64,000 nucleotides of DNA from Aquabacterium parvum (GCF_001447195.1 NZ_LFRI01000014.1:1-64000); one strand, 5' to 3'. Numbered from the stretch's first letter, positions 44,638-60,763 are shown. A program made the numbers and translations. The notes: generated from the letters alone by a model not told the origin.

Positions 44638-45270
44638 TTGCTGTCCATCTTAATCGCCGCAGGCTGGCCGGTCGTGCCACTGCTGCTTTGCTCCGTCATC
44701 GCCCTGGCCCTGATCATCGAGCGTCACCTGAGCTTGCGCGAGAGCCGGGTCGCCCCCCCGAAGCTCCTGGAAGAGGTCATGTCGGTGACCCGCTCTTCGC
44801 TGCCCAACGCCGACACGGTCGCGAAACTGGCCGAGAACTCCGTTCTGGGACAACTGCTTGCCCAAGGCATCCGCGCAGCACAGTCTGAGCCCCGCATCCA
44901 GGAAGCCTCGCTGCGTGGCGCCTTCGAGGGGGCTGGTCGAGAAGCCATTCACCGCCTTGAGCGCAACCTCAACGCCCTGGGCACCATCGCCAGCGCGGCG
45001 CCGCTGCTGGGGCTGCTGGGCACGGTCATTGGCATGATCGAGATCTTCGCGGCCTCTGGCGGTGGCACGGGCGGCAACCCTGCAGAACTGGCCCACGGCA
45101 TTTCGGTGGCGCTCTACAACACGGCCTTCGGCCTGATCGTGGCCATCCCGTCGCTGATCGCCTACCGCCATTTCCGCACCCGGATCGAGGCACACATCCT
45201 CACCCTGGAGCAGGCTGCCGACCGCATGGTGCCGCACATCCTGCGCCTGGGCCACGGCCGTCGCGGCTGA
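44638..45270 (+). CDS. exbB: ExbB/TolQ/MotA-type proton channel protein
   Basis: Inner-membrane component of an ExbB-ExbD motor that converts proton flow to work at the outer membrane. 210 residues: an N-terminal helix (MLSILIAAGWPVVPLLLCSVIALAL shows as residues 1-25), a long cytoplasmic part, and two C-terminal helices (TIASAAPLLGLLGTVIGMI and GISVALYNTAFGLIVAIP), the family-typical pattern. It starts at TTG 44638, seven bases after GAGAGGGAG; no ATG fits. exbD follows after 19 bp. No tonB gene is in the window, so the partner is unknown. Confidence 0.92.
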   Translation: MLSILIAAGWPVVPLLLCSVIALALIIERHLSLRESRVAPPKLLEEVMSVTRSSLPNADTVAKLAENSVLGQLLAQGIRAAQSEPRIQEASLRGAFEGAGREAIHRLERNLNALGTIASAAPLLGLLGTVIGMIEIFAASGGGTGGNPAELAHGISVALYNTAFGLIVAIPSLIAYRHFRTRIEAHILTLEQAADRMVPHILRLGHGRRG

Positions 45271-45289
45271 TCGCGCAGCAGAGCCCGCC

Positions 45290-45739
45290 ATGCCCATGAA
45301 TTTTCGCAAGCGACATGCGCCCGAAGAACCCGAGATCAACCTGATCCCTTTCATCGACGTGTTGTTGGTGGTGCTGATCTTCCTGATGCTGACAACCACC
45401 TACTCCCGGCTGACGGAGCTCAAGATCAACCTGCCGACGGCCAGCGCCAAGGCGGCTGATGCGCGGCCCAAGGAGTTGACGGTGATGGTGACGGCGGATG
45501 GCCGCTACATGGTCAACCAGCGGCTGATCGAAGGCCGCAGCGTCGAATTGCTGGCGGCAGGCCTGACGGCCCAGGCGGGCAGCGAAAGGAACCTTGTCGT
45601 CGTGATCAACGCCGATGCCTCGGCGAGCCACCAGAGCGTCATCAACGTGATGGATGCGGCCCGCCGCGTGGGCCTGACGCAGCTGACCTTCGCCACACAG
45701 GGCCAGTCCGACAATTCGGCCGCCCATGGCGATCGCTGA
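45290..45739 (+). CDS. exbD: ExbD/TolR-type biopolymer transport protein
   Basis: Partner of the preceding ExbB. 149 residues: short cytoplasmic N-terminus with the typical EPEINLIPFIDVLLVVLIFLM, where the Asp in FIDVLLV is the proton-carrying residue, one transmembrane helix and a periplasmic domain (TELKINLPTASAK onward). The end overlaps lpxK by 14 bp, so motor and lipid A kinase are translationally linked. Confidence 0.93.
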   Translation: MPMNFRKRHAPEEPEINLIPFIDVLLVVLIFLMLTTTYSRLTELKINLPTASAKAADARPKELTVMVTADGRYMVNQRLIEGRSVELLAAGLTAQAGSERNLVVVINADASASHQSVINVMDAARRVGLTQLTFATQGQSDNSAAHGDR

Positions 45740-46796
45740 TCGCCTCGTCGCACACCTGCAGCAGGCCTGGCTCGGTCGCGGCATCACCGCGCGGCTGTTG
45801 TCCCCGGTTTCGCTGCTGTACGGCGTGCTGGTTGGTTTGCGCAGGGCGGCATACCGCAGGGGCCTGATCCGCATTCAACACCTGCCTGTGCCGGTGCTGG
45901 TGGTGGGAAACCGCATCGCAGGAGGGGCGGGCAAGACCCCCACCACCCTGGCGATCTTGCAGCACCTGCGTGACGCAGGCTGGCGACCCGGGGTGCTGAC
46001 CCGCGGACATGGCGCACGCCCCACACCATCGTCGCCGCTGCCACTGGACGCCGACTCGCAGGACCAACTCAACGCGGTCCGCACTGGCGACGAGCCGTGG
46101 CTGATCTGGCGACGCAGCCAGGTGCCCCTGATGATCGGACGCGATCGGGCTGCCAGCGGCCGGGCCATGCTGGATCGACACCCGGATATCGACATCCTCG
46201 TTTGTGACGATGGGCTGCAGCACCTGACATTGCACCGTGACATCGAGGTGGTCGTCTTCGACGAGCGTGGCACCGGCAACGGTTTTCTGCTGCCTGCAGG
46301 CCCCTTGCGCGAACCCGCGGACACGCGGCCGGTTTCTGCCCTCGTGGCCGCGCCAATCGTGTTGCACAACGCGGAGCGCCGCAGCGCCAATCAGGCGGGC
46401 CACCTGGCGCGGCGCAAACTCGGAGACATCGTGCCGCTGGCCCACTGGTGGGCCGGCCGTCCCTGCAGCGCACCAGCCCCGCGTCGGGCACACGCCATGG
46501 CAGGCATCGCCCACCCTGAGCGGTTTTTTCAGTCGCTTCGCGACCTCGGCATCGAGGTCACACCTTGCCCTTTGCGCGACCACGCCGACTTCGATACCCT
46601 GCCCTGGGGGCGTGAGGTGCGCACCCTGCTGGTGACCGAAAAAGACGCTGTCAAGCTCAACCCGCAACGCATTGCCCGCGAGCGCCCGGACACCGAGATC
46701 TGGGTCGCCGCCTTAGACTTCAGCCCTGAACCCTCTTTCTGGAACGAACTCGATGCCGCGCTGGCCCGGTTGCCTCAACCGCACAGCCGCCCTTGA
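45726..46796 (+). CDS. lpxK: Tetraacyldisaccharide 4'-kinase
   Basis: Phosphorylates the 4' position of the lipid A precursor at the inner membrane. 356 residues. N-terminal membrane-associating helix ([20 protein letters not shown]), Walker A as [15 protein letters not shown], and the Walker-like [19 protein letters not shown] with the catalytic Asp, then [13 protein letters not shown]. Located between exbD (14-bp overlap) and ycaR-kdsB. In E. coli lpxK follows msbA; here the ExbBD motor takes that place, a common betaproteobacterial order. Confidence 0.95.
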   Translation: MAIADRLVAHLQQAWLGRGITARLLSPVSLLYGVLVGLRRAAYRRGLIRIQHLPVPVLVVGNRIAGGAGKTPTTLAILQHLRDAGWRPGVLTRGHGARPTPSSPLPLDADSQDQLNAVRTGDEPWLIWRRSQVPLMIGRDRAASGRAMLDRHPDIDILVCDDGLQHLTLHRDIEVVVFDERGTGNGFLLPAGPLREPADTRPVSALVAAPIVLHNAERRSANQAGHLARRKLGDIVPLAHWWAGRPCSAPAPRRAHAMAGIAHPERFFQSLRDLGIEVTPCPLRDHADFDTLPWGREVRTLLVTEKDAVKLNPQRIARERPDTEIWVAALDFSPEPSFWNELDAALARLPQPHSRP

Positions 46797-46813
46797 GACG
46801 TGATCAAGACACC

Positions 46814-47019
46814 ATGGACACCCGACTCATCGAACTCCTGGTCTGCCCGGTCTGCAAAGGCCCGCTGCAGCGCCCTGCCCAAAGCCAGTTGCTGGTCTGC
46901 CCAGCCGATCGCCTGGGCTTTCCCATTCGGGATGGCATCCCCGTGATGCTGGAAAACGAAGCCGTGGCCCTGGACGAGAACGGAGCCCCCCTGCCCTCAG
47001 CCCCTGCCTCGCAAGCCTG

Positions 47020-47020
<1 letters not shown>
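46814..47020 (+). CDS. ycaR: Trm112-like protein (YcaR/UPF0434)
   Basis: 68-residue Trm112-type protein. [18 protein letters not shown] and the later [23 protein letters not shown] are diagnostic; one CxxC (CPVC) is kept and the second zinc pair is incomplete, as in bacterial YcaR. In eukaryotes Trm112 activates methyltransferases; the bacterial role is unclear. It sits in the conserved lpxK-ycaR-kdsB order and its TGA overlaps the kdsB ATG by one base. Confidence 0.92.
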
Positions 47021-48550
<1,530 letters not shown>

Positions 48551-48562
48551 CCGCTCGCTTCC

Positions 48563-48626
48563 AGGTCGATTTCACATCGACCTTCGAACAGCCCCGCCGC
48601 CGCCAAGCGCCGGGGCTGTTTTATTC
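48563..48626 (+). terminator. Tandem hairpins ending in a rho-independent terminator after adk
   Basis: A first perfect 8-bp stem AGGTCGAT/ATCGACCT (48563-48570 with 48576-48583, loop TTCAC) is followed by AACAGCCCCG/CGGGGCTGTT (48587-48596 with 48611-48620) and a T-rich tail. The second is the terminator; the first may protect the 3' end. Confidence 0.9.
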
Positions 48627-48672
48627 TTGAGCCCCGGCTGCCCCCCCCTGTCGCCGCACACAGCCCCTCGCC

Positions 48673-50772
48673 GTGATCCCACCTTCATTCATCCAGGACC
48701 TGCTGGCCCGCACCGACATCGCCGATGTCGTGGGTCGCTACGTCACGTTGAAAAAGGCCGGCATCAACTTCAAAGGCCTGTGCCCCTTCCACGGCGAAAA
48801 ATCACCGTCCTTCATCGTCAGCCCCTCGCGGCAGACCTATCACTGCTTCGGCTGCGGCGTGCACGGCAACGCCGTGGGCTTCCTGATGGAGTATGGCGGG
48901 CTGGGCTTTGTCGACGCGGTCAAGGACCTGGCCCAAATGCAGGGCATGCCGGTGCCAGACGACAACCTGCGGCCCGAGGACCGGGAGCGACAAAAGCAGG
49001 CCAAGGCCAAACAACTGGTGCTGACCGATGTGCTCGCCCAAGCCGGCAAACACTGGAAGCAGCAACTCAAGAAAACCCCGCGCGCCGTGGCCTACCTGAA
49101 GGGACGCGGGTTGACGGGCGAAATCGCAGCACGCTTCGGCCTGGGCTACGCCCCAGACAGCTGGCGCGGCCTGGCCAGCGCCTTCCCCAGCTACGACGAC
49201 CCCTTGCTGGTCGAGTCGGGTCTGGTGATTGCGCACGATGCCAACGAGGGCGAGAGCGAGGGCAAGCGCTACGACCGCTTCCGCGACCGCATCATGTTCC
49301 CGATCCGCAACCCGCAAGGCGAAGTCATCGGCTTCGGAGGTCGGGTGCTGGACAAAGGCGAGCCCAAGTACCTCAACTCACCCGAGACGCCGGTGTTCAG
49401 CAAGGGGCGCGAGCTCTACGGCTTGTTCGAAGGCCGCGCCGCCCTGCGCAACAAGGGCTACGCACTGGTCACCGAAGGCTACATGGACGTGGTTGCGCTG
49501 GCGCAATGGGGCTTTGGCAACGCCGTGGCCACTTTGGGCACCGCCTGCTCGCAGGAGCACGTTCAAAAGCTGTTTCGCTTCACCGAGCAGATCGTTTTCA
49601 GCTTCGATGGCGACGCCGCCGGACGCCGGGCCGCCGGGCGGGCGCTTGAAGCCGCCCTGCCCTTCGCCACCGACACCCGGCGCATCAGCTTCCTGTTTTT
49701 GCCAGCAGAGCATGACCCGGACAGCTACATCCGGGAGTTCGGTCCGCAGGCCTTCGAGGCTTGCGTCAAAAAAGCCGTGCCGCTGTCGCGCCAGCTGCTG
49801 GAGCACGCCGGCGCGGAATGCGACCTGGACAGCGCCGAGGGCCGCGCCCGCCTGATGACCCAGGCCATCCCGCTCATTGCCTTGCTGCCAGAAGGCGCCC
49901 TGCGGGGCCTGATCGCCGACGAGCTCGCCCAGGTCGCCAAGGCGTCGACCGATGACGTTCGTCGTCGGCTGCAGGCCCACCTGGAAAAGGCGGCATCAGG
50001 CGCTGGCGGAGACAGGGGGCACGATCGAAACGGCCAGCGTGCCAGCGCCGCCACGAGCCCCGACGACGGCCCGTTCTTCGGCAACGAGCCCCCGCCATTC
50101 GAGCCTGACTTTGGCAGCCAGGAGCCTTTCTGGGATGGCGGCAATTCCTTCGACCAGGGTCACGGCTCACGCGGGCAGAGCAGCGAGCGAGGTCGCGGCG
50201 ACTGGAAGGGCCGAAACGGCCGAGGCAACTGGCGCAACGAGGGCGGGCGATGGCAAAGTCGCGGTCGAGCCACGCCGCCCCGCCCCCTGCCACGAGCCGC
50301 CACCTCGCTGGACCGCATCGCCTGGGTGCTGGTCTGCAGCAGCGGCACCTGGGAGCAACTGCCCACCAGCGCGCACGACATCTTGTGCGATCAGCCCAGC
50401 CCTTACGGCCCCTTTTTCAGGTGGCTGGACCGGCTGGTGCTCGACCAGGGCGCCGTGGCTGGGCCCGATTTGCTGCAAGGCATGAAGCAAACCGATGGGC
50501 AAGCCGACGAGGCGGGAGCTGACAAGCCCTTGTCCACGCTGGCCGAGCGCATCACGCGCCTGCATGATTTCGGCTCCGCCGCAGAACACAGTCTGAACGA
50601 CCTCCTGTCGCTCATCCGCCCCCTGGAGCTCGAAGCCCTGCGAGAAGAGCTCGACATGCTGCTGCAGGCGGGTGAATTGTCCGAAGCGGCTGAGGCCCGC
50701 AAGCTCGAACTCGTGCGCCTGACGCGCGACCTCAAGCTTGAAATCAGCCAGCAAAGGCCCATTTCTGCTTGA
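48673..50772 (+). CDS. dnaG: DNA primase
   Basis: Makes RNA primers for replication. GTG start at 48673; 699 residues, longer than E. coli DnaG (581). Zinc finger C37-H40-C58-C61 (CPFH, CFGC), primase core with TOPRIM motifs (VTEGYMDVVALA, FSFDGDAAGRRA), then a low-complexity linker of about 100 residues (roughly 440-543) rich in Gly, Arg, Ser and Trp, and a short helicase-binding C-terminal domain (SLDRIAWVLV to ISQQRPISA). The linker accounts for the extra length. Upstream of rpoD, as in many bacteria, but rpsU is absent here. Confidence 0.96.
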   Translation: MIPPSFIQDLLARTDIADVVGRYVTLKKAGINFKGLCPFHGEKSPSFIVSPSRQTYHCFGCGVHGNAVGFLMEYGGLGFVDAVKDLAQMQGMPVPDDNLRPEDRERQKQAKAKQLVLTDVLAQAGKHWKQQLKKTPRAVAYLKGRGLTGEIAARFGLGYAPDSWRGLASAFPSYDDPLLVESGLVIAHDANEGESEGKRYDRFRDRIMFPIRNPQGEVIGFGGRVLDKGEPKYLNSPETPVFSKGRELYGLFEGRAALRNKGYALVTEGYMDVVALAQWGFGNAVATLGTACSQEHVQKLFRFTEQIVFSFDGDAAGRRAAGRALEAALPFATDTRRISFLFLPAEHDPDSYIREFGPQAFEACVKKAVPLSRQLLEHAGAECDLDSAEGRARLMTQAIPLIALLPEGALRGLIADELAQVAKASTDDVRRRLQAHLEKAASGAGGDRGHDRNGQRASAATSPDDGPFFGNEPPPFEPDFGSQEPFWDGGNSFDQGHGSRGQSSERGRGDWKGRNGRGNWRNEGGRWQSRGRATPPRPLPRAATSLDRIAWVLVCSSGTWEQLPTSAHDILCDQPSPYGPFFRWLDRLVLDQGAVAGPDLLQGMKQTDGQADEAGADKPLSTLAERITRLHDFGSAAEHSLNDLLSLIRPLELEALREELDMLLQAGELSEAAEARKLELVRLTRDLKLEISQQRPISA

Positions 50773-51041
50773 GAGGCCCTCCAGGCGGCGAAATTTGACA
50801 TCCGGCGCCGCTCGCGACGCCATGGTCTTGCGCGATAATGGAGGGTTCGACGAGGACCGTCCAGCGCAAGATCGCAGGGCGGCTGCTTGCCACCCTTTCG
50901 CATGGCCACACGGCCCACCTGCGGCGCGAGTGACGCGCCCACCAGCGCCATCGCGCATTTCACCCGTGTGGCCATGTGGCAGGATGGGGCCCTTGTCCGC
51001 CTCTCAGCCTCTCATTCAGAGCATCTCTTTCGAGGAAGCGC
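50773..51041 (+). promoter_or_regulatory. dnaG-rpoD spacer with a long-range hairpin
   Basis: CATGGCCACACGG (50901-50913) is exactly complementary to CCGTGTGGCCATG (50964-50976). The stem extends by five pairs (50888-50892 with 50977-50981) after an 8-base left bulge, and GGCGCG/CGCGCC (50923-50928 with 50934-50939) nests in the loop. GATAAT at 50834-50839 is a likely -10 upstream, so the structure would lie in the rpoD leader. A TTGACA at 50795-50800 is too far from it to be its -35. Confidence 0.6.
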
Positions 51042-53279
<2,238 letters not shown>

Positions 53280-53303
53280 TCCCCTGGCGGATTTCAGACA
53301 CCG

Positions 53304-53328
53304 AACCCGGCCTCGTGCCGGGTTTTTT
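53304..53328 (+). terminator. Rho-independent terminator of rpoD
   Basis: AACCCGGC (53304-53311) and GCCGGGTT (53317-53324) form an 8-bp stem with loop CTCGT, running into six T. Confidence 0.92.
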
Positions 53329-53407
53329 CATGCAAGCGCTGCAATTTGCCACCAAACTGCGTGCAATTCATCACGCTGCACGGGCCTGAATCCGCCAAGA
53401 TACGAGC

Positions 53408-54346
53408 ATGGGCACGACCAAGGAACGCGCCATCCTGTTTGCCGACCTGCGCGGCAGCACATCGCTTTACCTCAAGCTGGGCAATGCGCAGGCGGCGCAA
53501 GTCGTCACGCAGAGCCTGACCTTGCTGGGCGATCGCATCACGCGCCAGGGCGGCCGGGTGGTCAAGACACTGGGTGACGGGTTGATGGCCGTCTTCGAGC
53601 AGGCCGAGCCTGCGGTCGAAGCGTCCGTCAGCCTCCACGAGGCACTGGAGCAATTGCGTCCGGTCGGCGAAGGCGTGCCCCTGCGCAGCGGCGCCATCAA
53701 ACTGAAAGTGGCCATTGCCTGGGGCGAGATGGTCGAGGTCGATGGCGACTGCTTTGGCGACGCCGTCAACGTCGCGGCGCGCCTGCTCGACCTGGCGGGG
53801 GACAACGAGACCCTGACCACCGGCCCCTTGCTGCGCGAGTTGCCATCTGATCAGCAGGAACGTTTTCGCAGCATCGACAAGCTGCACCTGCGCGGACGCA
53901 AGGAGCCCGTGCCCGTCTTGCGCATGGACAGCCGGCGATTCGGCGACTCTGATGCCCTGTCCACGGCCATCATGGACGCGCCCGAAACCGACGTGCCAGA
54001 CGGCATCCGGCTGAGCTGGCTGAGCACCGAGCGTGTCTTCTCGACCGCCCAGATGCCCGTGATCCTGGGCCGCAGCCCCCAAGCCTCGTTCTGCGTGAGC
54101 GATTCACGGGTTTCGCGCTCTCATGCGCGCATCGAGTCGCACAGCGGACACATCTACCTCAGCGACCTGAGTTACAACGGAACCCACATCCGCTTCGACC
54201 GGGACGATCAGGTGCTCACGCTGCGACGTGGGACCTGCACCTTGCACGGCAGCGGGGTCATCAGCCTGGGCGCGTCTCCCTCCGACCCCACCAGCACACA
54301 GATCCGATTCGACATCCTGAGCTTTTCGGACACCTTGCCTCAGTGA
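53408..54346 (+). CDS. Class III adenylate/guanylate cyclase with C-terminal FHA domain
   Basis: 312 residues, cytosolic. The N-terminal cyclase domain begins ILFADLRGSTSLYLKLG (first metal Asp) and holds the second metal site region VVKTLGDGLMAVF and GDCFGDAVNVAARLLDLA. A forkhead-associated domain follows (about 205-305) with VILGRSPQASFCVSDSRVSRSHARI and LSDLSYNGTHI, a normal phosphothreonine-binding core. It may make cAMP or cGMP in response to a phosphoprotein; nucleotide specificity cannot be fixed here. Stand-alone after the rpoD terminator; it is followed 44 bp later by the leader ORF of the hybrid kinase. Confidence 0.9.
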   Translation: MGTTKERAILFADLRGSTSLYLKLGNAQAAQVVTQSLTLLGDRITRQGGRVVKTLGDGLMAVFEQAEPAVEASVSLHEALEQLRPVGEGVPLRSGAIKLKVAIAWGEMVEVDGDCFGDAVNVAARLLDLAGDNETLTTGPLLRELPSDQQERFRSIDKLHLRGRKEPVPVLRMDSRRFGDSDALSTAIMDAPETDVPDGIRLSWLSTERVFSTAQMPVILGRSPQASFCVSDSRVSRSHARIESHSGHIYLSDLSYNGTHIRFDRDDQVLTLRRGTCTLHGSGVISLGASPSDPTSTQIRFDILSFSDTLPQ

Positions 54347-54378
54347 TGCCCATCAGGCTGAGCACGCGACGCGTGGGC

Positions 54379-54384
54379 TAGAGT
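54379..54384 (+). promoter_or_regulatory. -10-like TAGAGT before the leader ORF
   Basis: TAGAGT (4 of 6 to consensus) is followed by six G and then ATG 54391. The spacing of exactly six bases is the leaderless arrangement seen elsewhere in the window. The G-run is too close to the ATG to be a good ribosome site. No clear -35. Confidence 0.4.
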
Positions 54385-54390
54385 GGGGGG

Positions 54391-54425
54391 ATGGAATTCG
54401 CGACAAAGCCCTGCCGTTTTTCTGC

Positions 54426-54429
<4 letters not shown>
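54391..54429 (+). CDS. 12-codon leader ORF overlapping the hybrid kinase start
   Basis: ATG 54391 opens a 12-codon frame, MEFATKPCRFSA, whose TGA (54427-54429) overlaps the kinase ATG (54426-54428) as ATGA. The kinase start has no Shine-Dalgarno of its own, so re-initiation after this short frame would explain its translation. No known leader peptide is recognised. The sequence does not show regulatory codons such as a run of one amino acid. Confidence 0.5.
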
Positions 54430-58072
<3,643 letters not shown>

Positions 58073-58076
<4 letters not shown>

Positions 58077-59170
58077 GCTTCGCCAAAGAACCCGCCTTCC
58101 AACACGGCCAGACCCCACGCACCGGCGTGCTGCTGGTCAACCTGGGCACCCCGGACGAGCCCACCCCCAAGGCCTTGCGCCGTTACCTGGGGCAGTTCCT
58201 GTGGGACTCACGCGTCGTCGAGATCCCCCGCCTGCTTTGGTGGCCGATCCTGCACGGCATCATCCTGCGCGTGCGGCCCAACAAGTCGGCCGCCAAATAC
58301 GCCAGCATCTGGATGCTTCAGGGATCGCCCCTGCGCGTGTGGACCGAGAAACAAACCACCTTGCTCGCCGGCTTCCTGGGCCAGCATGGCCACCAGCTGC
58401 GAGTGCGCCATGCCATGCGCTATGGCCAGCCCAGTGTCTCCAGCCAGCTGGATGCGCTCAAGGCCGAGGGCGTGGACCGCGTGCTCGTCGTGCCCCTGTA
58501 CCCGCAGTACTCGGGCGCAACCACCGCCAGCGTCATGGACGAGGTGTTCCGCTGGGGGCAGCAAACGCGGCGATTGCCCGAGCTGCGCCACGTCAATCAC
58601 TTCCACGATGACGCCGACTACATCGCCAGCCTGGCCGAGTCGGTGCGAGAGCACTGGGCCAGGGAAGGCCGCCCTGACAAGCTCGTCATGAGCTTTCACG
58701 GCATGCCACACCGCACCTTGCTGCTGGGCGACCCGTACCACTGCGAATGCCTGGCGACGGGGCGCTTGCTGGCCGAGGCATTGGGCCTCACGAAGGAGCA
58801 GTACGTCATCACGTTCCAAAGCCGCTTCGGCAAGGCCAAATGGCTGCAGCCATACACAGAGCCCACCTTGCGTGCACTGGCCAAGGCCGGCACAAAGCGG
58901 GTCGATGTCATCTGCCCCGCATTCGTCGCCGATTGCATCGAAACGCTGGAGGAGATCGACATGGAGGCCCGAGAGGCCTTCCTCTCCAGTGGCGGGCAGG
59001 CCTTCCACTACATCCCGTGCCTGAACGACCGGCTGGACTGGATCCGCGCGCTCAGCCGCATCGTCGAGCAGCACCTGCGAGGCTGGCCGACCCAGCTGGA
59101 TCAGCAACCCACGGGCGAAGCCCTGCGTCAGCGGCAAGAGCGCGCCAAGGCGCTGGGCGCCAAGGCCTGA
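58073..59170 (+). CDS. hemH: Ferrochelatase
   Basis: Inserts Fe2+ into protoporphyrin IX, the last step of heme synthesis. 365 residues. Opening GVLLVNLGTPDEPT, then VVPLYPQYSGATTASV, the metal-site His in MSFHGMPHRTL, and ITFQSRFGKAKWLQPYTEPTL with the Glu region CIETLEEIDMEARE. Its ATG overlaps the stop of the hybrid kinase by 4 bp, so it should be made from the kinase message. This is an uncommon partner for hemH. Confidence 0.96.
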
Positions 59171-59193
59171 GGGCGGGCGCAGCTGCGCAGTGC

Positions 59194-60699
59194 TCAGACC
59201 TGATCGTCGCCCCCGACATCAACCGCTGAGGCGTCTGCGCCTGGCAACAGCGACTGGGCCTGGGTGTCAGGCAAGGCCTCGACATCCCTCAGCGCCTTGC
59301 CCATGACGCGCGTGCGCGTCTCGATCGATGAGATGGTGTTGCCAGCCTCTTCGAGCTTTTTCTTGGTCTTGGCCAGCACATCGCCGAACTTGCCGAACTC
59401 GGTTTTGACCGCGCCCAGCACCTGCCAAACCTCGGTTGAACGCTTCTCCAGCGCCAGGGTGCGAAAACCCATCTGCAGGCTGTTGAGCGTGGCCAGCAAG
59501 GTGGTTGGGCCCGCCAGCATCACGCGGTGTTCGCGCTGCAGGGCTTCGACCAAACCAGGCCGGCGCAAGGCCTCGGCATACAAACCTTCGGTGGGCACAA
59601 AAAGGATGGCGAAGTCCGCCGTGTGCGGCGGCGCGATGTACTTCTCGCGGATGGTCTTGGCCTCCAGGCGCAGGCGCTGCTCGATGGCTTTGGCAGCGAC
59701 CTCGACCGCAGGCGCATCGGCTCGCTCTTGCGCCTCCAGCAAGCGCTCGTAGTCCTCACGCGGGAACTTGGCGTCGATGGGCAGCCACAGCGGCTGATGG
59801 GCATCGCCCTGCCCCGGCAGCCGGATCGCGAATTCGACACGGGCCCCCGAGCCGGGCACCGTCTCGACGTTGACACCATACTGCTCAGGCGTGAAGACCT
59901 GGTCGAGCAGGCCGGCCAGTTGCACCTCACCAAAGATGCCGCGCGTCTTGACGTTGCTGAGCACGCGGTTGAGCGAGCCCACGTCACTGGCCAGGCGCTG
60001 CATCTCGCCCAGTCCCTTGTGCACCTGCTCCAGGCGATCTGCCACCTGCTTGAAGCTCTCACCCAGGCGCTGCTCCAGCGTGGCGTGCAGCTTCTCGTCC
60101 ACCGTCTGGCGCATCTGCTCGAGCTTCTTCTCGTTGTCGGCCTGCAGCGACTGCAAGCGCTGCTCCACGGTCTGGCGCACCTCGCTCAAGCGCCGGTCAT
60201 TGGCCTCCGACAAGGTGCGCAACTGTTCGGCCATGCCATCGCTCAGGCGCTTGAGCGCCGACTCCTGGGCCTCGTTGAAACGGGCCAGTGCCTGCGACTG
60301 CGCCTCGCGCAAGCTCGACGACTGCAGCGCGGCCTGGTGCGAGTTGTCGCGCAGGGCGTCCGCCAGCCCTTGCTGCATGGCAGCCAGCTGCACACGGAAG
60401 CTGTCGAGCTGTTCGTTCTGCGTGCGCGTGGCGTCGCCTTGCTGGCTCAGCAGGGTCTGCTGGAACAAGCCCATGCTCTGCCCCAGCCCTTGTGACAACT
60501 CCTGGCGGGTGCCACTGGCGCTGCGCTGCAACTCGTCGCGGAGTTGTCGCTCGAGCTCATGCTGCCGCGCCTCCGCATGGGCCTTGATGTCCCCGGCAAG
60601 GGCGCTCAGCGCCACCTCCGGCGACCGGGGTTGTCGTGCGATCAGCACGATCAGCAGGAGCAGGACACCAATGAGAAGGGCGATTTCAATCCAAGGCAT
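59194..60699 (-). CDS. rmuC: DNA recombination protein RmuC
   Basis: Predicted nuclease-related protein that limits recombination at inverted repeats in E. coli. 501 residues: one N-terminal membrane helix (IEIALLIGVLLLLIVLIA), a long coiled coil (about 30-230, with many Gln, Glu, Arg and Leu), and the RmuC catalytic domain (VKTRGIFGEVQLAGLLDQVF, LPIDAKFPREDYERL, FVPTEGLYAEAL). Start at 60699 has GACAAT exactly six bases upstream on the coding strand and no ribosome site, suggesting a leaderless message. Divergent from the H-NOX gene. Confidence 0.95.
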   Translation of the reverse strand: MPWIEIALLIGVLLLLIVLIARQPRSPEVALSALAGDIKAHAEARQHELERQLRDELQRSASGTRQELSQGLGQSMGLFQQTLLSQQGDATRTQNEQLDSFRVQLAAMQQGLADALRDNSHQAALQSSSLREAQSQALARFNEAQESALKRLSDGMAEQLRTLSEANDRRLSEVRQTVEQRLQSLQADNEKKLEQMRQTVDEKLHATLEQRLGESFKQVADRLEQVHKGLGEMQRLASDVGSLNRVLSNVKTRGIFGEVQLAGLLDQVFTPEQYGVNVETVPGSGARVEFAIRLPGQGDAHQPLWLPIDAKFPREDYERLLEAQERADAPAVEVAAKAIEQRLRLEAKTIREKYIAPPHTADFAILFVPTEGLYAEALRRPGLVEALQREHRVMLAGPTTLLATLNSLQMGFRTLALEKRSTEVWQVLGAVKTEFGKFGDVLAKTKKKLEEAGNTISSIETRTRVMGKALRDVEALPDTQAQSLLPGADASAVDVGGDDQV

Positions 60700-60705
60700 G
60701 CACGG

Positions 60706-60711
60706 ATTGTC
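60706..60711 (-). promoter_or_regulatory. -10-like hexamer six bases before rmuC
   Basis: On the minus strand GACAAT is followed by CCGTGC and the rmuC ATG. TTCCCG 18 bp further upstream is a weak -35 (3 of 6). The spacing puts transcription start on the start codon. Confidence 0.45.
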
Positions 60712-60747
60712 TCAGACGTGATCTCTTACCGGGAAGGCGCCGCTGAT

Positions 60748-60763
60748 TGTGACGACATGTGAC
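60748..60763. repeat. TGTGAC direct repeat in the rmuC/H-NOX divergent region
   Basis: TGTGAC occurs at 60748-60753 and 60758-60763, one helical turn apart, between the two divergent genes. Such phased repeats can be binding sites, but the sequence matches no operator I know well (it is not an FNR or NorR palindrome). Confidence 0.35.

Noticed and set aside
50795-50839. Full sigma-70 promoter TTGACA plus GATAAT before rpoD
   Set aside because: The two hexamers are 33 bp apart, too far to act together.
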